Source: Solobacterium sp. (GTDB lineage: Bacteria > Bacillota_I > Bacilli_A > Erysipelotrichales > Erysipelotrichaceae). From it: a stretch of 38,415 nt of DNA. Below the pieces are notes generated by a model. It was not told the DNA's origin, ran no database searches, and saw only the letters and a program-made list of their open reading frames with translations. The DNA lies in the NCBI GenBank assembly GCA_017539385.1, contig JAFYHC010000104.1, positions 1 to 38,415 of the forward strand, in the 5' to 3' direction. Shown here in pieces: positions 33,101 to 38,415 of this stretch. The translations under genes were made by a program, and so were the position numbers. Each line of letters starts with the position of its first letter. The first letter of the stretch is position 1.

Positions 33101-35943
33101 TTCTTGATGTTACGTATGGATCTGAAGAAGTCAATCCTGCAACAGATTGGAAGCTGGAAACTGACTCTGATGATGCTATTGCCAGGTTAAGCAAGTTTTA
33201 CTCTGCTGAAGATTCTCATGAGGCTATAGTATTCGTCTACGGTCCCGGAAATATTAAGTTAACGGCTACAAGTCAGGCGAATCCCGAACTGACACAGGTA
33301 TTTGAGTTTAATGTAGTGGACGGAGATGAGCCCCTGGAAAACTACAGCAAATCATTCATACTGAGTGATCCGGAAACTCGTGAACTTCTGGGAAGGGATA
33401 TGGATGAATACTGTCTGGAACTTGGAAAACCATATGCACTGACATTAGGCTATGACAGTACCTGGGCAGTCCCGTTTAATGATCCGGAAAACAATTTCTT
33501 CCATGAAGTAAACTATCAGAAAGAGTTTTTTGAACAGACTACATTAATGGATACTGCTCAGGATCCAAGCTCAGGATATGGCAGAGATGATGACCCCGGG
33601 CATGTAAGTGATTCAGATTTTGTGGTATTCAAACCTGTTAAAACAGGAAGTGATGTTTTTACATATCGAGGCAAGACAATTAAGTTTACGGTTGTTGATA
33701 AGGTTGTGGATGTCGAAGTAGAAACAGAAGAAGCTTTGATCTCCAATGAAGGCAATGTCGACGAAGAAATCATTGACGCACTGAGTGACGCAGGTGACCT
33801 CGGCCTCGGCGACGCACTGTCCGAAGCGGTCGATACAACGGAGATACTGAAAGCAACAGAAGTCCCGGAAAATGCAGAGAAGCTGGTCGTCACAACGTAC
33901 TTTGACATCAAAGCAGAAGGCTATGAGAAAAACGAAGAAACCAATTCGGCAACGCTCTCTCTGGATATTACTCCGATGTATGAAGTCAAAGCTGTCGATG
34001 CAAACGGAGAACAGATTGGTGGCATCCTAGTAACAGGCACTGTCATGATCAATGAACCGATAACACTGCGGATTCCGGTCGGTACAGCATTTGATGGCTA
34101 TGAAAAAGTATTCATCAAGCATATTAAGGACGATGGTTCTGAAAAGGTCTACGAAGGAACTGTTGAAGCCGGCTATGTCGTCTTTGAGAATCTGGATGGA
34201 TTCAGCAAGTTTGTCATCTCTTCCGAACCTTTCCATGAGCATGAATACGGTGAACCTGCATATGAATGGTCTGAGGATTACAGCAGTGTTACTGCGACAG
34301 CTGTATGTAAGACAGATGCTTCGCATATCGTCAAAGAAACTGTACAGACAACGGTCGAGACAATCGACGCAACATGCGAAACAGCAGGAAGTACGACTTA
34401 CATAGCGACATTCACCAATGAGCTCTTCAGCGAACAGACAAAAGTTGTTGAGATTCTTGCACTTGGCCATAAGTACGGTGAACCGACCTATGAGTGGTCA
34501 GCGGACAATAGCAGCGTGACTGCCAAAGCAGTGTGTGAACATGATGCAAATCATGTAATCACAGAGACTGTACAGACAACTGTCACAACAGTTGATGCAA
34601 CATGCGAAACAGCAGGAAGCACAACCTACACAGCGACATTCACCAACGAACTGTTTAGCGAACAGACGAAGACTGTTGAGATTCCTGCACTCGGTCATAA
34701 GTATGGTGAACCGTCATATGAGTGGACGGAAGACAACAGCAGTGTTACCGCCAAAGCAGTCTGCGAACATGACGCTAGCCATGTCATCACAGAGACAGTA
34801 CAGACAACATCTGAAACGATTCCGGCAACGGAAGACAAGGATGGAAGTACAACATATATTGCTGTATTCACGAATGAACTGTTCGAGACACAGACAAAGG
34901 TCATTGTCATTCCTGCAACAGGCCCTCAGACGATTCATGTGACAGGAGTGGAACTGAACAAGACGGAACTCACACTCAGAGTCGGAAAGAGTGAAACACT
35001 GATTGCAACTGTATTACCGGAAGATGCAGAAGACAAATCTGTCATATGGTCTTCCAGTGATCCAAGTGTTGCTAAAGTAGACGCCAACGGCAAAGTGACA
35101 GCGGTGGCAGATACCGGTATCGCGGATCCTTCCAAAGCAGTGATCACTGCGACTACAACAGATGGCAGCTACACAGCTTCCTGTACTGTAATGGCAGAGG
35201 ACCCAATCAATGCCTTTGTACGCAGACTGTATAAACTTTGCTTCGATCGTACCCCAGATAGAGGCGGCTTCAATACATGGACGACGCAACTGCGGACGAA
35301 GAAATGGCATGCCGCATTTGTAGTTGAAATGTTCTTCCTCAGCATGGAGATGGAAAATAAGCATCTGCCGGATGAGGAATGGGTGGAACGATGCTATCTT
35401 GTCATAATGAACCGTAAAGCGGATGAAGGCGGTAAGAAATACTGGTTATCAAAACTGGAAATTGGTATGTCAAAATCATATGTTATCAAGGGACTCATCT
35501 GCAGCACAGAGTTCAAGAGAATCTGTGATGACTATGGTATTATCGTTGGAACGATTGAAGGGGTTGAACCAAGAGACGTGAACCAGGGCATAACAGAGTT
35601 CGTATCACGGTGTTATAAAGAGGTATTAGGACGTAAAGGAGATCCAGATGGGTTGAATTACTGGTGTGAGAAGATCGTCTTTGTATCAAACAAGAAACAG
35701 GCGGCGATCGATACAGCATCCCATGGGTTCTTCCACAGTGCCGAATATCTCAACAAACACACCACCAATGATCAGTATGTACGCACACTGTACAGAACGT
35801 TCTTGGGTCGTGAAGCAGATACAGGCGGATACAATTACTGGATGAACAAGCTGAAGGCTGGTACATCCAGAGACAGTGTATTAAATGGATTTGCTTACAG
35901 TGCAGAGTTTGCCAACATCATGGCAAAGTATGGAATCAAATAA
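30172..35943 (+). CDS. Giant secreted multi-domain Ig-like surface protein with DUF4214 tail
   Basis: A 1923-residue exported protein with a signal peptide (1 to about 29, ending VRAEG). Residues about 30-600 hold about six Ig-like units that end in motifs such as YHCVGTDSLGN, IRCVVNDGYGN and YYCHVADKYNN. Big_2-like and other beta-rich units fill about 600-1180. A GC-richer segment (about 1181-1350) follows, then three 76-residue GHKYGEP-type repeats (about 1352-1585). The C-terminus holds one Big_2 domain (1589-1673) and four DUF4214 repeats (1674-1923). There is no sortase motif. GGGGG lies before the ATG. The first 3.5 kb is clearly more A/T-rich than the rest, so the gene is a mosaic. A likely role is a long adhesin or stalk; the ligand is unknown. 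Confidence 0.85.
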   Translation: MIGKRFLQFLLSIFLACTVFVQHPAAVRAEGGSFEVVCALQDDHVKAEKDGTARLEVTVNSWDDLDSADISLQWYLASYSPDGMELMALEGETNPVLLLSNVTSEDEYHCVGTDSLGNQSEAVFYVRRWTSFDSSLEGETNRTVAPGSSETIHINVESESPVTFTWSRQYKDFDPESQSIQVISETIDNETDTLVLENIARTEQIYVHIQGDESDEWYCVDIDVENHLEIDQYPYYFPVGLGETANLFVNTAADDLTDVQYYWYRVDTETYKETYIENVNGSTYTTSPVNSEQLYRVYVIDKYKNEENITLSAFPENNFSVSARGDTFLQLKPGDSVELGVDVSCNDSSKVSYYWELMIDSEGADLERIDGAVSDTYIFENFQKKCQIRCVVNDGYGNTDSVTFYLNYDNNFHSYQESTDIYVPYGESTTLHVITEGDDLSKATYNWEYNGNTITNNSDTFTIEGVTTFSIVNCQIFDGYGNEAYLTFYVHVENNFSAYPVQENFEIEQGDDATMEMSISADDTSDMKIQWYVLKYNAEWDYNEYHEIEGAAEASYTAINVQEDTTYYCHVADKYNNSSDAYFQIMIAEDKTGYIDYAGKDSIYLKPGESGKLEIIGNNFDPPDQVTWTIEYFSSISYPEEGTKITVDENGTVTAGTMYGNGVVTAHGPKNDLKFNVYVYAEPEGIEFEYEKERYVVNARSNGVKVYAYCTPGEAHYAPITYSVSNPEIANITEDGYLTGKSAGTTEVIVSYGDVSASKEVLVLDGEYADYVQTGDAQYYFSDSSAFLFVGDNYPIEFVLRSYQDSSKREFKDETIKIDVSDPSVIRLNEDSTVTALKVGEAKVTATITNGKQASYDMTVSEEPTAISFREDAEYRLPDYASYRNLFDSENSYVTLSPADISPSAFVYTSSDPSVITVYDNGGLSVRGTGVTDITVTSKVDESVTATHQFEVYASSAPTSMTKKDVPGTLYANYMYLLDVTYGSEEVNPATDWKLETDSDDAIARLSKFYSAEDSHEAIVFVYGPGNIKLTATSQANPELTQVFEFNVVDGDEPLENYSKSFILSDPETRELLGRDMDEYCLELGKPYALTLGYDSTWAVPFNDPENNFFHEVNYQKEFFEQTTLMDTAQDPSSGYGRDDDPGHVSDSDFVVFKPVKTGSDVFTYRGKTIKFTVVDKVVDVEVETEEALISNEGNVDEEIIDALSDAGDLGLGDALSEAVDTTEILKATEVPENAEKLVVTTYFDIKAEGYEKNEETNSATLSLDITPMYEVKAVDANGEQIGGILVTGTVMINEPITLRIPVGTAFDGYEKVFIKHIKDDGSEKVYEGTVEAGYVVFENLDGFSKFVISSEPFHEHEYGEPAYEWSEDYSSVTATAVCKTDASHIVKETVQTTVETIDATCETAGSTTYIATFTNELFSEQTKVVEILALGHKYGEPTYEWSADNSSVTAKAVCEHDANHVITETVQTTVTTVDATCETAGSTTYTATFTNELFSEQTKTVEIPALGHKYGEPSYEWTEDNSSVTAKAVCEHDASHVITETVQTTSETIPATEDKDGSTTYIAVFTNELFETQTKVIVIPATGPQTIHVTGVELNKTELTLRVGKSETLIATVLPEDAEDKSVIWSSSDPSVAKVDANGKVTAVADTGIADPSKAVITATTTDGSYTASCTVMAEDPINAFVRRLYKLCFDRTPDRGGFNTWTTQLRTKKWHAAFVVEMFFLSMEMENKHLPDEEWVERCYLVIMNRKADEGGKKYWLSKLEIGMSKSYVIKGLICSTEFKRICDDYGIIVGTIEGVEPRDVNQGITEFVSRCYKEVLGRKGDPDGLNYWCEKIVFVSNKKQAAIDTASHGFFHSAEYLNKHTTNDQYVRTLYRTFLGREADTGGYNYWMNKLKAGTSRDSVLNGFAYSAEFANIMAKYGIK
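34228..34923 (+). repeat. Three tandem 228-bp GHxYGEP repeats
   Basis: The His codon of (G/E)H(K/E)YGEP occurs at 34240, 34468 and 34696, an exact 228-base (76-codon) period. Each unit has YEW...SSVTA(K/T)AVC, HxxKETVQTT and FTNELF(S/E)xQTK. Units one and two are closest over the CETAGSTTY part; unit three differs there (PATEDKDGSTTY). Exact phase makes unequal crossover and length variation likely. Confidence 0.85.
34939..35943 (+). repeat. C-terminal cassette copy 2 (Big_2 plus 4x DUF4214)
   Basis: The second 1005-base copy of the block at 29004-30008, in the same orientation, 5.9 kb downstream. Both end in ANIMAKYGIK and a stop codon. Confidence 0.85.
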
Positions 35944-35956
35944 CTGATATAGACGT

Positions 35957-35989
35957 AAATGAGGATGGAGTGTTGCTCCATCCTCATTT
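35957..35989. terminator. Terminator after the giant surface gene, likely bidirectional
   Basis: AAATGAGGATGGAG (35957-35970), loop TGTTG, CTCCATCCTCATTT (35976-35989) is a perfect 14-pair stem followed by ATTTGAAT. It lies between convergent genes and can also stop the response-regulator transcript. Confidence 0.85.
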
Positions 35990-36018
35990 ATTTGAATATG
36001 TCAGGTAATTGATACGCC

Positions 36019-36744
36019 TCAGATTCCGTGTATCATGCTGTCAAAGAAGCGTTTGCGTGCATCTTCACGGTAATTGCGGCTGATGGGAATACGGGTGCCA
36101 TTCTTCAGAACAAATTCCATATGATCCAGTTCCTGAATGGCATGTATACATACCCAGTATCCCTGATGACAGTGTATGAAATACTTTTCCAGTTCAGCTG
36201 GAATCAGATCAGCGGGCCGCCGGTAATCGGAATATGTCATATCTTCACAGTAGACATGACTCTTACGACCGACTTTGCTGATATACAGAATCTGGGGGAT
36301 TGGGATGACATGGGATGTGCCTTTTTCCCGGGTAATAATGGAAGGGACAACTGTTCTGTTCGCATCCAGCGATGATAGTGCTTTTGTCATGGCAGCCGGG
36401 AAGAACTGATCGGCTGTTTTCTTTACGACAAACCGGATATGCTCTGCCTCATAGACCTCTGGTGCATAATCGATATAACTGGTCAGGAAGATAATACGGC
36501 ACAGAGGAAGATACTGATTGAGTCTTTTTGCCAGTGTGATGCCGTCCTCTCCATCCATTTCTATATCCAGTACAGCAATTTCAGGACTGTAGCCATTCTG
36601 TTCGATTTCATGAATCAATTCCTCGGCACTATGAAAAAGCTTCGCGGAATACTTCCGTTCATGCTGTTTCATCTCTGCATCAACACGCTGGCTGGCAGTC
36701 TGCAGATGCACGCTGTTGTCGTCACAGATCGCAATTCGTATCAT
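36019..36744 (-). CDS. LytTR-family response regulator (AgrA/VirR type)
   Basis: A 241-residue response regulator. The receiver domain (1 to about 125) has the acidic pair Asp8-Asp9, phospho-acceptor Asp60 in AVLDIEMDG, Thr in FLTSY and Lys in VVKK. The C-terminal LytTR DNA-binding domain (about 135-238) has the typical IPIPQILYISKVGRKSHVYCED and HCHQGYWVCIHAIQEL. AGGTGA lies seven bases before the ATG, inside the kinase gene; the two genes are three bases apart. LytTR proteins bind direct repeats spaced about two turns apart, and such repeats precede both giant surface genes upstream, which are likely targets. That link is inference. Confidence 0.9.
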   Translation of the reverse strand: MIRIAICDDNSVHLQTASQRVDAEMKQHERKYSAKLFHSAEELIHEIEQNGYSPEIAVLDIEMDGEDGITLAKRLNQYLPLCRIIFLTSYIDYAPEVYEAEHIRFVVKKTADQFFPAAMTKALSSLDANRTVVPSIITREKGTSHVIPIPQILYISKVGRKSHVYCEDMTYSDYRRPADLIPAELEKYFIHCHQGYWVCIHAIQELDHMEFVLKNGTRIPISRNYREDARKRFFDSMIHGI

Positions 36745-36747
36745 GTT

Positions 36748-38034
36748 TTATTCACCTGCTGTCTTTACTACGACCTCAGTATAAAACATATTTTCTTCTC
36801 TGTGGGAAGTGAACTGTCCATCGTATTTCTCGGCAATACCGGAAAGAATGGTAAATCCCACACCGCGGTCCAGTTCCGCAATACGCCGCTGCTTTTTCTC
36901 TGTCAGCTCTTTCATGGAATTCCTGCATTTGATCGTGAGATATGGCGCTTTATAAAGGGTATGTAATGTAATAGAAGCATCCGGGATATCTTTGCACGCT
37001 TCCATGGCATTATCCAGGATATTTCCATAGATGCAGATTAGATCGGGATCACTGATATCCAGTCCGAAGGGGAGATGAATGCTCGTTTCCAGGGTAATGC
37101 CACGTTTTTCAATATCTTCAAACTTCTTATCCAGATAACTGGCAATAACGGTATTGCGGCAATCTGCCAGACGGATCGGCGGTGTCTTCTTCGCACTCAG
37201 TTCATGAACATATTGGGATGCGGAATCAAACTCACCATTGTCCAAGAGAGAACGGATCGCCAGGATATGATTATCGATATCATGACGCATCTTGCGGATA
37301 TCGGTATAGGTGGATGCCAGCTGTGTATAGTAGTTACCCTGGGAACTGATCTGTTCTTCCAGCATTTCACTGCGGATTCGCAATTCGGTGCTCTTAGCTG
37401 TCTGATACATCATATAAGCAAGGGAAACGTCTGCCAGAATATCCAGAACGATGACGGCAATTTCTTTTACATAACTGCCGGGATCCATATCTACAAAGGA
37501 CGGAAACCATACGTACATGGTCAGTACCTGACTGGCAGGAAACAGAAGATACAGGATCCACTGCTTTTCCATCAGGAGTCCTTTGTACTTCTGTTTGAAG
37601 GCACGCATCAGGACTACAACAAAACTCATTGCAATGAATACCAGGAACACATACAGGGAATAGATCGGGATGGCATACTTCTCAAACAGTTCTCCGGACA
37701 TAATTGCATCGTGCGGAAGAAATGCGCCAAGCATTATTTCTGCCACAGCCACAGCGATCAATATGAGCATAGTTGTAAAGATCTTGAATACAGTCCGGTC
37801 TGTATGAAAATATATGATCAGTATGAGCGGAAGCAGAAACCCGGTAATATGCCGGATGGACGAGAAAAACGGAAAGATATTCTCAGTAGCCATCCAGAAT
37901 ATGATCTGTATGCCGGATTGGATCAATACAGTCTTCCATTTGGAATACTTGCTGTCGAGAATCAGATTGGCGGCAATGTACCATAAAACAGAAACAATAA
38001 TGTTGCTGATCATGTATGGAATACCAGTATGCAT
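36748..38034 (-). CDS. GHKL sensor histidine kinase (AgrC-like)
   Basis: A 428-residue membrane histidine kinase. The N-terminal sensor (about 1-205) has six or seven hydrophobic helices, a coiled-coil linker follows (about 205-240), then the phospho-acceptor His in KMRHDIDNH and a HATPase_c_5 domain with N-box GNILDNAMEAC and G-box GVGFTIL. This is the AgrC/ComD layout that usually senses peptides. I chose the ATG at 38034 because GGGAGG lies nine bases upstream; the GTG at 38052 overlaps that site. No agrB, agrD or short signal-peptide gene is visible, so the signal may be encoded elsewhere or be non-peptide. Confidence 0.88.
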   Translation of the reverse strand: MHTGIPYMISNIIVSVLWYIAANLILDSKYSKWKTVLIQSGIQIIFWMATENIFPFFSSIRHITGFLLPLILIIYFHTDRTVFKIFTTMLILIAVAVAEIMLGAFLPHDAIMSGELFEKYAIPIYSLYVFLVFIAMSFVVVLMRAFKQKYKGLLMEKQWILYLLFPASQVLTMYVWFPSFVDMDPGSYVKEIAVIVLDILADVSLAYMMYQTAKSTELRIRSEMLEEQISSQGNYYTQLASTYTDIRKMRHDIDNHILAIRSLLDNGEFDSASQYVHELSAKKTPPIRLADCRNTVIASYLDKKFEDIEKRGITLETSIHLPFGLDISDPDLICIYGNILDNAMEACKDIPDASITLHTLYKAPYLTIKCRNSMKELTEKKQRRIAELDRGVGFTILSGIAEKYDGQFTSHREENMFYTEVVVKTAGE

Positions 38035-38145
38035 GATGATGTTCCTCCCCACAAAGACTATATTAACAATACCATGGACACTGCCTTCCCCGCATAATGA
38101 ATGATTTTACCGGTTATTGTTCAAAGGAACTGACAGAATTGATAA
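38035..38145. promoter_or_regulatory. Kinase promoter region
   Basis: On the minus strand a TAATATAGT stretch some 25 bases before the kinase ribosome binding site contains a plausible -10 (TATAGT). I found no clear -35 and no 21-base-spaced TGTCAAA pair here, so autoregulation by the same motif is not supported. Confidence 0.3.
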
Positions 38146-38415
38146 ACTGTAGTATTAAGAGGCTTTGTCGGAAGTACAGAGTTCAATAACGTATGTAAAG
38201 ACTATGGTGTCGAAAGAGGCAGTGTCACGATCAGTGAGCCAAGAGACCAGAACCAGGGTATTACCGAGTTCGTAGGCAGATGCTACAGCGAAGTACTTGG
38301 ACGTAAGGCAGAAGTGGGCGGACTGAATGACTGGTGCAAACGCATCCTGACCGCATCCAACCGGAAGCAGGCAGCGATCGATGCGGCTTCCAATGGCTTC
38401 TTCCATTCTCCGGAG
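38146..38415 (+). pseudogene. 5'-truncated third copy of the DUF4214 cassette (runs off the window)
   Basis: Translated from 38146, the plus strand reads TVVLRGFVGSTEF, then SEPRDQNQGITEFVGRCY, SEVLGRKAEVGGLNDWCKR and AAIDAASNGFFHSPE. This is closely similar to the middle of the DUF4214 cassette of the two giant surface proteins (for copy 1, from about base 29541). Immediately upstream in frame is a TAA, and no start codon or ribosome binding site precedes the homology. It starts abruptly in the second DUF4214 repeat, just after the kinase promoter. It is therefore a gene fragment, perhaps left by recombination between surface-protein genes. Whether it reads to a stop is beyond the window. 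Confidence 0.8.

Noticed and set aside
30001..36000. LPXTG sortase signal at the ends of the giant surface proteins
   Set aside because: Neither C-terminus has LPXTG, a hydrophobic helix or a basic tail; both end in DUF4214 with KYGIK.
1..38415. Insertion sequence, tRNA or attachment site explaining the accessory ends
   Set aside because: I found no transposase, integrase, tRNA gene or long terminal inverted repeat in the window.

Overview
The window looks like a chromosomal segment of a gut or oral Bacillota. An Erysipelotrichaceae-like lineage is my best guess. The clues are strong AGGAGG ribosome binding sites, CcpA-type cre sequences, sucrose PTS and xylose genes, an AgrCA-type two-component pair, and very large secreted proteins with BspA-like leucine-rich repeats, Big_2 Ig-like domains and C-terminal DUF4214 repeats. 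The taxonomy is inference; there is no rRNA in the window. I saw no tRNA, CRISPR array or intact insertion sequence.

Layout. (1) 1-1045: accessory remnant with an XRE regulator followed by an ImmA/IrrE-type gene that stops just before the expected metalloprotease motif. (2) 1057-4883: xylBA, divergent from an AraC-family regulator, with a cre site in the xylBA promoter. (3) 4987-5955: a PfkB-family fructokinase. (4) 6093-11798: a LysR regulator divergent from a three-gene operon (UxaA-family dehydratase, unusual double alpha/beta-hydrolase esterase, SLC13-like carboxylate permease). This is a coherent but apparently uncharacterised acid-ester utilisation locus. (5) 11896-14782: convergent O-acetylhomoserine sulfhydrylase and cysteine synthase with a small orphan gene between them. 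(6) 14942-19420: sucrose operon (LacI regulator, GH32 sucrose-6-phosphate hydrolase, PTS EIIBCA) with a LacI-type operator in its promoter. (7) 19476-22762: NUDIX, HAD phosphatase, MATE exporter and a lipoprotein, very tightly packed. (8) 22827-26807: MarR plus a heterodimeric ABC exporter with one consensus and one degenerate ATP site. (9) 26913-35989: two giant secreted proteins ending in a colinear 1005-bp cassette (Big_2 plus four DUF4214 repeats). (10) 36019-38034: a GHKL histidine kinase and LytTR response regulator without agrB/agrD. (11) 38146-window end: a third, 5'-truncated copy of the DUF4214 cassette.

How it fits together. Regions 2, 3 and 6 form a plant-sugar diet module (xylose, sucrose, fructose) under AraC, LacI and probably CcpA control. 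Region 4 probably imports an organic acid or ester, hydrolyses it and dehydrates the acid. Regions 9-11 are a surface-protein locus. The two surface genes appear to share a promoter layout: TGTCAAA-like elements 21 bp apart, with the proximal one exactly 36 bp upstream of a -10 hexamer. That phasing is of the kind used by LytTR regulators, and a LytTR system lies directly downstream. This possible surface-protein regulon with recombining C-terminal cassettes, and the UxaA-esterase-permease operon, are the two most interesting parts.
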